A stretch of DNA of 64,000 bases from Phytophthora sp. 'mugwort' (lineage: Eukaryota > Oomycota > Peronosporomycetes > Peronosporales > Peronosporaceae): the NCBI GenBank assembly GCA_033558025.1, contig JAUCEF010000003.1, positions 2,444,001-2,508,000 of the forward strand, written 5' to 3'. This document shows positions 1 to 12,800 of this stretch, in pieces; the stretch's first letter is position 1; every line of letters starts with the position of its first letter. A program made the translations under genes and the position numbers. A model generated the notes under the pieces. That model did not search any database. It was given only the letters and a program-made list of their open reading frames with translations, and was not told where the DNA came from.

Positions 1-720
1 CTGCTTGGTCCAGCACTTGTCAATCGTGTGCCCCACTTTTCCGCAGTACGTACACTGGCGAGACTCTCGGTCGGTGTTGAACGCCTTGGCCGCGTTCTCC
101 GTCTTCACCGTCGCCGTCTTCTCGCCTTGTCTCTTGATGTGCTCGTTCGTGAGCACCTTCACGACGTCTTGCGACCGCAGTTCAGCGCTGCTCATCTCCA
201 AGTTCAGCACGACGTTCTCGTAGCTCTTGGGGAGGCTGCGCAACAAGCAGATCGCCACGTCCTCGTCCTCCATCTTGGCACCGATGCTGCTGAGCTTGGC
301 GCTGATGTTGAGGACCTCGTTGCAATGATGCAACACATTGCCGCCTTCCGACATCTCCATGCTGAAGAGTTGGCGCTTCAGGTAGATGCGTCCAGCCTTC
401 TGCGAACCACCGTACAGCGTCTTCAGGCGCGACCAGGCAACCCACGCTTCCTCGCAGTCGTCGATCACATGGTGGTAGTCCGCGTCCATGTGGAGCAGCA
501 TCAGTCCGAAAGGGATGTTGCTCAACTTGACGTAGTCGTCCTTGGCCCGCGAGTCCGTGTAGCTTGGCGTCGTCTCACGGTTCACGACATGCCACGTCGA
601 CTTGGTCAGGAACACGCCACGCATGTAGCGGTTCCACGTCGCGTAGTTGTCTCCGTTGAACTTGTCGATGGAGACCTTGGTCGAGACGTCTTGGGCAGAG
701 GACATGGTGCTTGGGCTCAT
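1..720 (-). CDS. Gag part of copia polyprotein, E1 (partial, cut by window edge)
   Basis: This is the amino-terminal 240 codons of a family A gag-pol polyprotein, read leftwards from the ATG at 718-720 inside the primer-binding site. The reading frame is open to the window edge. It contains the gag core (WNRYMRG, a copia-type UBN2 region) and reaches the CCHC knuckle [14 protein letters not shown] near its end. The coding type is A1-like although the adjoining LTR is A2. The protein would form the virus-like particle and bind genomic RNA. The sequence matches 8760-9479 of E3 as part of a longer direct repeat. It cannot be judged complete because protease and pol lie outside the window. Confidence 0.85.
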   Translation of the reverse strand, partial: MSPSTMSSAQDVSTKVSIDKFNGDNYATWNRYMRGVFLTKSTWHVVNRETTPSYTDSRAKDDYVKLSNIPFGLMLLHMDADYHHVIDDCEEAWVAWSRLKTLYGGSQKAGRIYLKRQLFSMEMSEGGNVLHHCNEVLNISAKLSSIGAKMEDEDVAICLLRSLPKSYENVVLNLEMSSAELRSQDVVKVLTNEHIKRQGEKTATVKTENAAKAFNTDRESRQCTYCGKVGHTIDKCWTKQ

Positions 721-724
721 AACC

Positions 725-1067
725 TGATAAAGGTATGGATCTTGATAAGTGAAGCTTGGACGGAGCGAAGGAGGTTCTGCACTTGGTGCGAAGACCGGAG
801 TGAAGACCACTTGAGCTGAAGAAGGAAGATTCGAAAGTGATTGATTTTATCGGAGCTTACACTACCTAGTCTACCACATAGATATGCAGCCCTGCATCCA
901 ATCATTTGGTGCATCCAATCACCAACACTCCGCACTCGTCCAATCATCCTACTCGTCTAATCATCGGTTGCGTAAACAACGTACCGTAAACATCGCGGGA
1001 TCGTGTTGGACCGGTTCGGGTTAACCGGTTACTGGTACACAGTACCAAAACCCGGTAACCGTCAATA
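725..1067 (-). repeat. A2 LTR shared by E1 (5') and E2 (3'), 343 bp
   Basis: Read on the minus strand it begins TATTGACGGTTACCGGG and ends CCTTTATCA, directly before the primer-binding site GGTTATGAGCCC of E1. On its other side lies GAGGGGGCG, the polypurine tract of E2. The U3 part carries repeated GATTGGA-type motifs and the palindrome AACCGGTTAA. Confidence 0.9.
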
Positions 1068-1074
1068 CGCCCCC

Positions 1075-4000
1075 TCAATGCGAACACGCGTGAATTCCGA
1101 GGGACGCCGTCAGATCCATGTGGCGCGGTCCTGGCAGTGCCTTGGTCATGATGTCCGCCAGCATGATAGAAGTCTCGCAGTACTCGAGCTTGACTTCGCC
1201 GCGCTTGACCTCATCACGGATGTGATGGTACTTGATGTCGATGTGCTTGGCGCGACCATGGTTCACTGGGTTCTTCGTCATCTTGATGCACGACTGGTTG
1301 TCTTCGCGGATCTTGAGCTCGGGTCCAGTCTCGTTGGCAGCCGCCAAAATCTCGCATAGCAGGCGATGAATCCACTTGCCTTCTTGGATCGCCAGACTGA
1401 GCGCGATGTATTCCGCCTCGCTCGTAGACAGCGAAACACTTGACTGCTTCTTGCTTCCCCAGCTCACTGGCGCACCCATCAGCATGAACGTGTAGCCGGA
1501 AGTCGACTTGCGGTCCGCGAGGTCGCCAGCCCAGTCCGCATCCGAATACCCACGAAAGTCGATCTTGTTGCCTGGCTTGAAACAGATTCCATGCGTCTTG
1601 GTGCCTTGTAGATAGCGAAAAATGCGCTTGACCGCAACCCAGTGTTCCTCTTGGGGGTTCTCCATGAAGCGCGATACATAGCCTACTGCGTACGCGATAT
1701 CCGGGCGAGTAGCAGTCATCAAGTGCATGAGGGCACCAACAGCTTCGCGAAACGGAGCGTTCACCTTGGTCGCTGCGTCACTTGAAATCAGTCGAGTGCT
1801 TATGTCGACGGGACTCACCACGGCCTTGCACTCGTCCATACCAAAACGCTTGAGAATGTCATCCACATAGCGGCGCTGACACATCGTCACGCTGCCGTCC
1901 GGGCCATCCACCAGCTCGATTCCAAGGACGAACACACACTTGCCACTGTCAGTCATTTCGAAGCGTGTCTTGAGGTCGTTCTTCGTGCGTGAGATCAGCT
2001 CGGGTGAACTTCCGGTACCAACACATCGTCCACGTAGACCAGCAACAGAACACAGTGGCCATCGACAACCTTGATGTAGAGGCACGGGTCGAAGGCTGAA
2101 ACTTGAAAACCGATAGAACACACGAATTCGTCGAAGGTCTCGTTCCATACGCGCGAAGCTTGCTTGAGACCGTAAATCGCCTTCACCAATTCCAGGCAGT
2201 CGAAGTCACCGTCGAGATCAACACCTTCGGGGACCGCGCAGAACACCACATTATCCCGTACAGGAAAGCTGTCACCACGTCGAGTTGGTCGAGGGGCCAG
2301 TCGAAATACTTGGCAATCGCGATGACCATGCGCAGCGTCACGTACTTGACCACGGGCGAGAACGTCTCCGTGTAGTCGATGCCGTACTTTTGCTTGAAAC
2401 CCTTGGCCACCAGGCGCGCCTTGTACTTCTCGATCGATCCGTCGGCTTTGCGCTTAATCTTGAACACCCACTTGGTACCGATGGCGCTTTGTCCGCTGGG
2501 CAACTTGGCAGCACGAAACACACCACGAAGTCGCATCGATTCGAGCTCAGCACGAATCGCCTTGCGCCAGTGCAGTTGGTCCGGGCCGTTGACCGCTTCT
2601 TGGAATGTCGACGGCTCCGATAAGTCCACGGCTGCTTCGACCGCGTTGGCACTTGCACGCCAAAACACAGATGGAGTCGATTCTTCATCTTGGTCTCCAG
2701 ACTTTTCTTCTTCGTCTGCGTCTGCTCGGTGCGGAGGGGAGTAGTTCGGCGCACTGCTTCTTCCAGTCCAGGTCGATGACGCACAGCTCGCGGTTTTCTG
2801 GCAGCTTCATCTTCGTCACTCGGGCGGCTCTTACGCTTCCCTGCCTGCGTGTACTCCGTCTGGCGGAAACCATCATTGTCGATGTCGAGCGAGTCGAAGT
2901 TCAGGTCGTCGACAGCTTCATCGGAAATCGTCGGTGAACATCCAAAGGTCGACTCATCGAAGTTGACATCGCGACTGATAACCACCTGCCCCGCCTCGAT
3001 GTCATAAAGTCGATACGCCTTGGACACTTCTTCGTAACCCAGGAACAGTCCAGCGCGAGCCTTGGGATCCCACTTGAGCCGCTTCTCCTTCGGAGTCAGA
3101 ATGTACGTCCGACAGCCGAACACACGCATGTGCTTCACACTCGGCTTGGAGTTGTAAACGATCTCGAACGGAGTCTTGTGCTCGATCTTGGGTGACGGCA
3201 GACGATTCTTCACGTAGATGGCAGTCATGGCCGCCTCAGCCCAGAAACACTTGTCCAGCTTAGCGTGATGCAGCATGCTGCGGCCGATCGTGACGATAGT
3301 TCGGATAGCTCGCTCTGCCGTGCCGTTCGTCTGGTGCGCGTACGGAACCGTGGTTTGCTGCTCGATGCCTTCGTCTTCGTAGAAGTCGTTGAGCGAGTTG
3401 GTCGCAAACTCACGAGCTCCGTCGTGCCGCACAAACTTGACCTTCTTGCCGAACTGCTTCTGCACCTTCATGATGTACGTCTTGATGCAGTCTTCGCTCT
3501 CGACTTGGCACGCAGGCAGAAACCCTTCATGCATCCACTGGCTTCGTCCACGATCAGTAGCAGGTACTTGCTGCCGCCAAGCGAGTTTTCCTCCATGGGT
3601 CCGCAGATGTCGAAGTGGAGCAGCTCAAATGTGTCGTAGCGACGCTTGTCACGGTTGCTTGGGAATGGTTTTTGGACCATTTTACCTTGCTGGCAACCAC
3701 GACACAGACTTGGTCCGCTCGACTTGAAAGGTGCCTTCGCGTCCTTGATCATGTGGTTGTCGACCATCTTGCGAAGCACCTCAACCGGAGCGTGACCCAT
3801 GCGCGCGTGCAGGTCGACAGTCTTGCCACTCGTCGCCGCATTCGCCGATCGCTGAGGCGTCTGAAGCCAGTAGAGTCCATCCATGAGGTTTGCCGTCGCC
3901 ACCACTTGCTTGGAGCCTTTGTGCTCAATCTGCATCTTGGTGCCGTCGAACACCACTTGAAACTTGTCACTTTTGTTGATCTGCGGTACCGAAAGCAGAT

Positions 4001-5105
4001 TCTTGCTCATGCTTGGCACGTACAGCGCGTTCTTGATCTCGATCTCGCGCTCGTCGCCATTGGGCACAACCACTTGTTCCACGATGGTCCCCACACCCAT
4101 GATGGCCGCCTTGTTGCCGTCGGCCACCGAAAGTTCGCCTTCGTTCCGCTCAATCAAATGGACGAACTTGGTCTTGTCGTTGCAGATGTGGTGCGTTGCG
4201 CCGCTGTCGACCGCCCACATCCCGGACACATTCTTGCCCGTCGAAACCCCACATTCCAGTGAAACCGCGAACGCTACTCGATCGTAGTCGTAGTCGTAGC
4301 CGTTGCTGTCGTTTCTCCACTGGATGTTGTTGGCCCCGCGTCCACGGCCGTTGCCGCCGCGTCTCGGCCCTCGGTTCTCGTCCTTCTGCTTGGTCCAGCA
4401 CTTGTCAATCGTGTGCCCCACTTTTCCGCAGTACGTACACTGGCGAGACTCTCGGTCGGTGTTGAACGCCTTGGCCGCGTTCTCCGTCTTCACCGTCGCC
4501 GTCTTCTCGCCTTGTCTCTTGATGTGCTCGTTCGTGAGCACCTTCACGACGTCTTGCGACCGCAGTTCAGCGCTGCTCATCTCCAAGTTCAGCACGACGT
4601 TCTCGTAGCTCTTGGGGAGGCTGCGCAACAAGCAGATCGCCACGTCCTCGTCCTCCATCTTGGCACCGATGCTGCTGAGCTTGGCGCTGATGTTGAGGAC
4701 CTCGTTGCAATGATGCAACACATTGCCGCCTTCCGACATCTCCATGCTGAAGAGTTGGCGCTTCAGGTAGATGCGTCCAGCCTTCTGCGAACCACCGTAC
4801 AGCGTCTTCAGGCGCGACCAGGCAACCCACGCTTCCTCGCAGTCGTCGACCACATGGTGGTAGTCCGCGTCCATGTGGAGCAGCATCAGTCCGAAAGCGA
4901 TGTTGCTCAACTTGACGTAGTCGTCCTTGGCCCGCGAGTCCGTGTAGCTTGGCGTCGTCTCACGGTTCACGACATGCCACGTCGACTCGGTCAGGAACAC
5001 GCCACGCATGTAGCGGTTCCACGTCGCGTAGTTGTCCCCGTTGAACTTGTCAATGGAGACCTTGGTCGAGGCGTCTTGGGCAGAGAACATGGTGCTTGGG
5101 CTCAT
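1075..5105 (-). pseudogene. Copia gag-pol polyprotein E2, frameshifted
   Basis: Full-length family A internal region from ATG 5103-5105 to TGA 1075-1077. All domains are recognisable: gag with knuckle [14 protein letters not shown], protease DSGA, integrase with [15 protein letters not shown] and NGTAERA, reverse transcriptase, and RNase H with DADWAGD. Compared with E14 the frame is broken by a 1-bp deletion near 3501 (integrase), 1 bp near 2755 (linker before RT), 7 bp near 2248 (RT) and 1 bp near 2016 (next to YVDD). The 5' LTR is A1 and the 3' LTR is A2, and the coding sequence likewise changes from A1-like at the gag end to A2-like at the RT end, so E2 is a recombinant. No functional Pol is expected. 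Confidence 0.9.
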
Positions 5106-5109
5106 AACC

Positions 5110-5459
5110 TGATGAAAGGTATGGATCTTGGACACGAAGCTTGTACGAAGCGGAGGGAGGGACGTCGCAGACGGCGGGACCGGAGCGAAGGCACTTGAGG
5201 GGTAGAATGAAGATTCGAAAGTGATTGAATTGTTGGAGCTTACACCCTACTGTTATAGACACGCGACCCTGCGTCCTATCACCTAGTGCATCTAATCAAC
5301 CATCACTCACCGGTGTTCGTCCAATCATCCCACTCGTCTAATCATCGGTGGCGTAAACAACTTACCGTAATCACCATAATCAACGTGGGTTCGGATTGGA
5401 CCGGTTCGGGTTAACCGGTTCACGGCTAATAACTGATACCAAACCGGTAACCGTCAATA
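5110..5459 (-). repeat. A1 LTR shared by E2 (5') and E3 (3'), 350 bp
   Basis: On the minus strand it starts TATTGACGGTTACCGGT and ends CCTTTCATCA. It differs from A2 throughout U3 (for example GGTATCAGTTATTAGCC in place of the A2 GTACTGTGTACC segment) and in U5, but shares the AACCGGTTAACCCGAACCGG block and the CAATCACTTTCGAATC block. Confidence 0.9.
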
Positions 5460-5466
5460 CGCCCCC

Positions 5467-8400
5467 TCAATGCGAAGTCCCACGAATGCCGAGAGCCGCC
5501 GTCAGATCCGTATGGCGTGGTCCCGCGAGAGCCTTCGTCATGATGTCCGCTAGCATCACAGAAGTCTCGCAGTACTCGAGCTTGACTTCACCGCGCTTCA
5601 CTTCATCGCGGATGTGGTGGTACTTGATGTTGATGTGCTTGGCGCGACCGTGGTTTACTGGGTTCTTCGTCATCTTGATGCACGACTAGTTGTCTTCGCG
5701 GATCATGAGCTCGGGTCCAGTCTCATTAGCGGCCGCCAGAATCTCGCGCAGCAGGCGATGAATCCACTTGCCCTCTTGGATCGCCAGACTGAGTGCGATG
5801 TACTCCGCCTCACTCGTAGACAGCGAAACACTTGACTGCTTCTTGCTTCCCCAGCTCACTGGTGCACCCATTAGCATGAACGTGTAGCCGGAAGTCGACT
5901 TGCGGTCCGCGAGGTCGCCAGCCTAGTCCGCGTCCGAGTACCCGCGAAAGTCGATGTTGTCACCCGGCTTGAAGCAGATCCCATGCGTCTTGGTGCCTTG
6001 CAGGTAGCGAAAGATACGCTTGACCGCAACCCAGTGTTCTTCTTGAGGGTTCTCCATGAAACGCGACGCATAGCCAACGGCGTACGCGATGTCCGGGCGC
6101 GTGGCAGTCATCAAGTGCATCAGAGCACCAACAGCTTCGCGAAACGGAGCGTTCACCTTGGTCGCTGCGTCACTTGAAATCAGTCGAGTGCTTATGTCGA
6201 CGGGACTCACCACGGCCTTGCACTCGTCCATACCAAAACGCTTGAGAATGTCATCCACATAGCGGCGCTGACACATCGTCACGCTGCCGTCCGGGCCATC
6301 CACCAGCTCGATTCCAAGGACGAACACACACTTGCCACTGTCAGTCATTTCGAAGCGTGTCTTGAGGTCGTTCTTCGTGCGTGAGATCAGCTCGGGTGAA
6401 CTTCCGGTACCAACACATCGTCCACGTAGACCAGCACGAGCACACAGTGGCCATCGACAACCTTGATGTAGAGGCACGGGTCGAAGGCTGAAACTTGAAA
6501 ACCGATGGAGCACACGAACTCGTCGCAGGTCTCGTTCCACACGCGCGAAGCTTGCTTGAGACCGTAGATCGCCTTCACCAATTCCAGGCAGTCGAAGTCA
6601 CCGTCGAGATCAACACCTTCGGGGACCGCGCAGAACACCAGTTCTTTCATTATCCCGTACAGGAAAGCTGTCACCACGTCGAGTTGGTCGAGGGGCCAGC
6701 CAAAATACTTGGCAATCGCGATGATCATGCGCAGCGTCATGTACTTGACCACGGGCGAGAACGTCTCGGTGTAGTCGATGCCGTACTTCTGCTTGAACCC
6801 CTTGGCCACGAGGCGCGCCTTGTACTTCTCGATCGATCCGTCCGCTTTGCGCTTGATCTTGAACACCCACTTGGTGCCGATGGCGCGTTGTCCGTTAGGC
6901 AACTTGGCAGCACGAAACACACCACGAAGTCGCATCGATTCGAGCTCAGCACGAATCGCCTTGCGCCAGTGCACTTGGTCGGGGCCGTTCACCGCTTCTT
7001 GGAATGTCGTCGGCTCCGATAGATCGCCTGCTTCGACGGCATTGGCACTTGCACGCCAAAAAACTGGTGGAGTCGATTCTTCATCTTGGTCTCCAGACTT
7101 TTCTTCTTCGTCTGCGTCTGCTCGGTGCGGAGGGGAGTAGTTCGGCGCACTGCTTCTTCCAGTCCAGGTCGATGACGCACAGCTCGCGGTTTTCTGGCAG
7201 CTTCATCTTCGTCACTCGGGCGGCTCTTACGCTTCCCTGCCTGCGTGTACTCCGTCTGGCGGAAACCATCATTGTCGATGTCGAGCGAGTCGAAGTTCAG
7301 GTCGTCGACAGCTTCATCGGAAATCGTCGGTGAACATCCAAAGGTCGACTCATCGAAGTTGACATCGCGACTGATAACCACCTGCCCCGCCTCGATGTCA
7401 TAAAGTCGATACGCCTTGGACACTTCTTCGTAACCCAGGAACAGTCCAGCGCGAGCCTTGGGATCCTACTTGAGCCGCTTCTCCTTCGGAGTCAGAATGT
7501 ACGTCCGACAGCCGAACACACGCATGTGCTTCACACTCGGCTTGGAGTTGTAAACGATCTCGAACGGAGTCTTGTGCTCGATCTTGGGTGACGGCAGACG
7601 ATTCTTCACGTAGATGGCAGTCATGGCCGCCTCAGCCCAGAAACACTTGTCCAGCTTAGCGTGATGCAGCATGCTGCGGCCGATCGTGACGATAGTTCGG
7701 ATAGCTCGCTCTGCCGTGCCGTTCGTCTGGTGCGCGTACGGAACCGTGGTTTGCTGCTCGATGCCTTCGTCTTCGTAGAAGTCGTTGAGCGAGTTGGTCG
7801 CAAACTCACGAGCTCCGTCGTGCCGCACAAACTTGACCTTCTTGCCGAACTGCTTCTGCACCTTCATGATGTACGTCTTGATGCAGTCTTCGCTCTCCGA
7901 CTTGGCACGCAGGCAGAAACCCTTCATGCATCCACTGGCTTCGTCCACGATCAGTAGCAGGTACTTGCTGCCGCCAAGCGAGTTTTCCTCCATGGGTCCG
8001 CAGATGGCAAAGTGGAGCAGCTCAAATGTGTCGTAGCGACGCTTGTCACGGTTGCTTGGGAATGGTTTTTGGACCATTTTACCTTGCTGGCAACCACGAC
8101 ACAGACTTGGTCCGCTCGACTTGAAAGGTGCCTTCGCGTCCTTGATCATGTGGTTGTCGACCATCTTGCGAAGCACCTCAACCGGAGCGTGACCCATGCG
8201 CGCGTGCAGGTCGACAGTCTTGCCACTCGTCGCCGCATTCGCCGATCGCTGAGGCGTTTGAAGCCAGTAGAGTCCATCCATGAGGTTTGCCGTCGCCACC
8301 ACTTGCTTGGAGCCTTTGTGCGCAATCTGCATCTTGGTGCCGTCGAACACCACTTGAAACTTGTCACTTTTGTTGATCTGCGGTACCGAAAGCAGATTCT

Positions 8401-9479
8401 TGCTCATGCTTGGCACGTACAGCGCGTTCTTGATCTCGATCTCGCGCTCGTCGCCATTGGGCAGAACCACTTGTTCCACGATGGTCCCCACACCCATGAT
8501 GGCCGCCTTGTTGCCGTCGGCCACCGAAAGTTCGCCTTCGTTCCGCTCAATCAAATGGACGAACTTGGTCTTGTCGTTGCAGATGTGGTGCGTTGCGCCG
8601 CTGTCGACCGCCCACATCCCGGACACATTCCAGTGAAACCGCGAACGCTACTCGATCGTAGTCGTAGTCGTAGCCGTTGCTGTCGTTTCTCCACTGGATG
8701 TTGTTGGCCCCGCGTCCACGGCCGTTGCCGCCGCGTCTCGGCCCTCGGTTCTCGTCCTTCTGCTTGGTCCAGCACTTGTCAATCGTGTGCCCCACTTTTC
8801 CGCAGTACGTACACTGGCGAGACTCTCGGTCGGTGTTGAACGCCTTGGCCGCGTTCTCCGTCTTCACCGTCGCCGTCTTCTCGCCTTGTCTCTTGATGTG
8901 CTCGTTCGTGAGCACCTTCACGACGTCTTGCGACCGCAGTTCAGCGCTGCTCATCTCCAAGTTCAGCACGACGTTCTCGTAGCTCTTGGGGAGGCTGCGC
9001 AACAAGCAGATCGCCACGTCCTCGTCCTCCATCTTGGCACCGATGCTGCTGAGCTTGGCGCTGATGTTGAGGACCTCGTTGCAATGATGCAACACATTGC
9101 CGCCTTCCGACATCTCCATGCTGAAGAGTTGGCGCTTCAGGTAGATGCGTCCAGCCTTCTGCGAACCACCGTACAGCGTCTTCAGGCGCGACCAGGCAAC
9201 CCACGCTTCCTCGCAGTCGTCGATCACATGGTGGTAGTCCGCGTCCATGTGGAGCAGCATCAGTCCGAAAGGGATGTTGCTCAACTTGACGTAGTCGTCC
9301 TTGGCCCGCGAGTCCGTGTAGCTTGGCGTCGTCTCACGGTTCACGACATGCCACGTCGACTTGGTCAGGAACACGCCACGCATGTAGCGGTTCCACGTCG
9401 CGTAGTTGTCTCCGTTGAACTTGTCGATGGAGACCTTGGTCGAGACGTCTTGGGCAGAGGACATGGTGCTTGGGCTCAT
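5467..9479 (-). pseudogene. Copia gag-pol polyprotein E3, nonsense and frameshift mutations
   Basis: Family A internal region from ATG 9477-9479 to TGA 5467-5469. Lesions: a 23-bp deletion near 8631 between gag and protease, flanked by two CACATT copies; TGG to TAG at 7466-7468 in the integrase carboxy-terminal part; 1-bp deletions near 7149 and 6408; TGG to TAG at 5923-5925 in RNase H; CAG to TAG at 5686-5688. The first integrase catalytic aspartate is also changed (HFAICGP instead of HFDICGP). The same 23-bp deletion and Asp-to-Ala change occur in E6 on the opposite strand. The 5' LTR is A2 and the 3' LTR is A1. It is inactive on several independent counts. Confidence 0.92.
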
Positions 9480-9483
9480 AACC

Positions 9484-9826
9484 TGATAAAGGTATGGATC
9501 TTGATAAGTGAAGCTTGGACGGAGCGAAGGAGGTTCTGCACTTGGTGCGAAGACCGGAGTGAAGACCACTTGAGCTGAAGAAGGAAGATTCGAAAGTGAT
9601 TGATTTTATCGGAGCTTACACTACCTAGTCTACCACATAGATATGCAGCCCTGCATCCAATCATTTGGTGCATCCAATCACCAACACTCCGCACTCGTCC
9701 AATCATCCTACTCGTCTAATCATCGGTTGCGTAAACAACGTACCGTAAACATCGCGGGATCGTGTTGGACCGGTTCGGGTTAACCGGTTACTGGTACACA
9801 GTACCAAAACCCGGTAACCGTCAATA
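9484..9826 (-). repeat. A2 LTR shared by E3 (5') and E4 (3'), 343 bp
   Basis: Appears identical to the LTR at 725-1067, as expected from the 8759-bp direct repeat. It ends CCTTTATCA before the E3 primer-binding site (9472-9483) and is followed by the E4 purine tract at 9827-9835. Confidence 0.9.
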
Positions 9827-9833
9827 CGCCCCC

Positions 9834-12800
9834 TCAATGCGAACACGCGTGAATTCCGAGGGACGCCGTCAGATCCATGTGGCGCGGTCCTGGCAGTGCC
9901 TTGGTCATGATGTCCGCCAGCATGATAGAAGTCTCGCAGTACTCGAGCTTGACTTCGCCGCGCTTGACCTCATCACGGATGTGATGGTACTTGATGTCGA
10001 TGTGCTTGGCGCGACCATGGTTCACTGGGTTCTTCGTCATCTTGATGCACGACTGGTTGTCTTCGCGGATCTTGAGCTCGGGTCCAGTCTCGTTGGCAGC
10101 CGCCAAAATCTCGCATAGCAGGCGATGAATCCACTTGCCTTCTTGGATCGCCAGACTGAGCGCGATGTATTCCGCCTCGCTCGTAGACAGCGAAACACTT
10201 GACTGCTTCTTGCTTCCCCAGCTCACTGGCGCACCCATCAGCATGAACGTGTAGCCGGAAGTCGACTTGCGGTCCGCGAGGTCGCCAGCCCAGTCCGCAT
10301 CCGAATACCCACGAAAGTCGATCTTGTTGCCTGGCTTGAAACAGATTCCATGCGTCTTGGTGCCTTGTAGATAGCGAAAAATGCGCTTGACCGCAACCCA
10401 GTGTTCCTCTTGGGGGTTCTCCATGAAGCGCGATACATAGCCTACTGCGTACGCGATATCCGGGCGAGTAGCAGTCATCAAGTGCATGAGGGCACCAACA
10501 GCTTCGCGAAACGGAGCGTTCACCTTGGTCGCTGCGTCACTTGAAATCAGTCGAGTGCTTATGTCGACGGGACTCACCACGGCCTTGCACTCGTCCATAC
10601 CAAAACGCTTGAGAATGTCATCCACATAGCGGCGCTGACACATCGTCACGCTGCCGTCCGGGCCATCCACCAGCTCGATTCCAAGGACGAACACACACTT
10701 GCCACTGTCAGTCATTTCGAAGCGTGTCTTGAGGTCGTTCTTCGTGCGTGAGATCAGCTCGGGTGAACTTCCGGTACCAACACATCGTCCACGTAGACCA
10801 GCAACAGAACACAGTGGCCATCGACAACCTTGATGTAGAGGCACGGGTCGAAGGCTGAAACTTGAAAACCGATAGAACACACGAATTCGTCGAAGGTCTC
10901 GTTCCATACGCGCGAAGCTTGCTTGAGACCGTAAATCGCCTTCACCAATTCCAGGCAGTCGAAGTCACCGTCGAGATCAACACCTTCGGGGACCGCGCAG
11001 AACACCACATTATCCCGTACAGGAAAGCTGTCACCACGTCGAGTTGGTCGAGGGGCCAGTCGAAATACTTGGCAATCGCGATGACCATGCGCAGCGTCAC
11101 GTACTTGACCACGGGCGAGAACGTCTCCGTGTAGTCGATGCCGTACTTTTGCTTGAAACCCTTGGCCACCAGGCGCGCCTTGTACTTCTCGATCGATCCG
11201 TCGGCTTTGCGCTTAATCTTGAACACCCACTTGGTACCGATGGCGCTTTGTCCGCTGGGCAACTTGGCAGCACGAAACACACCACGAAGTCGCATCGATT
11301 CGAGCTCAGCACGAATCGCCTTGCGCCAGTGCAGTTGGTCCGGGCCGTTGACCGCTTCTTGGAATGTCGACGGCTCCGATAAGTCCACGGCTGCTTCGAC
11401 CGCGTTGGCACTTGCACGCCAAAACACAGATGGAGTCGATTCTTCATCTTGGTCTCCAGACTTTTCTTCTTCGTCTGCGTCTGCTCGGTGCGGAGGGGAG
11501 TAGTTCGGCGCACTGCTTCTTCCAGTCCAGGTCGATGACGCACAGCTCGCGGTTTTCTGGCAGCTTCATCTTCGTCACTCGGGCGGCTCTTACGCTTCCC
11601 TGCCTGCGTGTACTCCGTCTGGCGGAAACCATCATTGTCGATGTCGAGCGAGTCGAAGTTCAGGTCGTCGACAGCTTCATCGGAAATCGTCGGTGAACAT
11701 CCAAAGGTCGACTCATCGAAGTTGACATCGCGACTGATAACCACCTGCCCCGCCTCGATGTCATAAAGTCGATACGCCTTGGACACTTCTTCGTAACCCA
11801 GGAACAGTCCAGCGCGAGCCTTGGGATCCCACTTGAGCCGCTTCTCCTTCGGAGTCAGAATGTACGTCCGACAGCCGAACACACGCATGTGCTTCACACT
11901 CGGCTTGGACTTGTGGACGATCTCGAACGGAGTCTTGTGCTCGATCTTGGGTGACGGCAGGCGGTTCTTCACATAGATGGCCGTCATCGCCGCCTCAGCC
12001 CAGAAACACTTGTCCAGCTTGGCGTGATGCACATGCTGCGGCCGATCATGACGATAGTTCGGATGGCTCGCTCTGCCGTGCCGTTGGTCTGGTGCGCGTA
12101 CGGAACCGTGGTTTGCTGCTCGATGCCTTCGTCTTCGTAGAAGTCGTTGAGCGAGTTGGTCGCAAACTCACGAGCTCCGTCGTGCCGCACAAACTTGACC
12201 TTCTTGCCGAACTGCTTCTGCACCTTCATGATGTACGTCTTGATGCAGTCTTCACTCTCCGATTTGGCACGCAGACAGAAACCCTTCATGCATCCGCTGG
12301 CTTCGTCCACGATCAGTAGCAGGTACTTGCTGCCGCCAAGCGAGTTTTCCTCCATGGGTCCGCAGATGTCGAAGTGGAGCAGCTCAAATGTGTCGTAGCG
12401 ACGCTTGTCACGGTTGCTTGGGAATGGTTTTTGGACCATTTTGCCTTGCTGGCAACCACGACACACACTTGGTCCACTCGACTTGGAAGGTGCTTTCGCG
12501 TCCTTGATCATCTTGGTGTCGACCATCTTGCGAAGAACCTCGACTGGAGCGTGACCCATACGCGCGTGCAAATCGACCGTCCTTCCACTTGTCGCCGCAT
12601 TTGCCGATCGCTGAGGTGTGCGAAGCCAGTAGAGTCCATCCACGAGATCCGCCGTCGCCACCACTTGATTCGAGTCCTTGCGCGAAACGTGCATCTCAGT
12701 GCCGTCAAATATCACTTGGAACTTGCCATGCTTGTTTATCTGCGGCACCGAAAGCAGAGTCTTGCTCATATTTGGCACGTACAGCGCGATCTCGCGCTCG

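Larger units (their letters stand above)
1..11909. repeat. Direct repeat of 3.15 kb (1-3150 and 8760-11909), offset 8759
   Basis: Positions 1-3150 and 8760-11909 show no difference in the stretches I compared, including shared frameshifts (7-bp and single-base deletions), and diverge abruptly at 3151/11910. The offset equals two element units, so the array behaves as a higher-order repeat with alternating A1 and A2 LTRs. The left copy is cut by the window edge. Confidence 0.8.
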
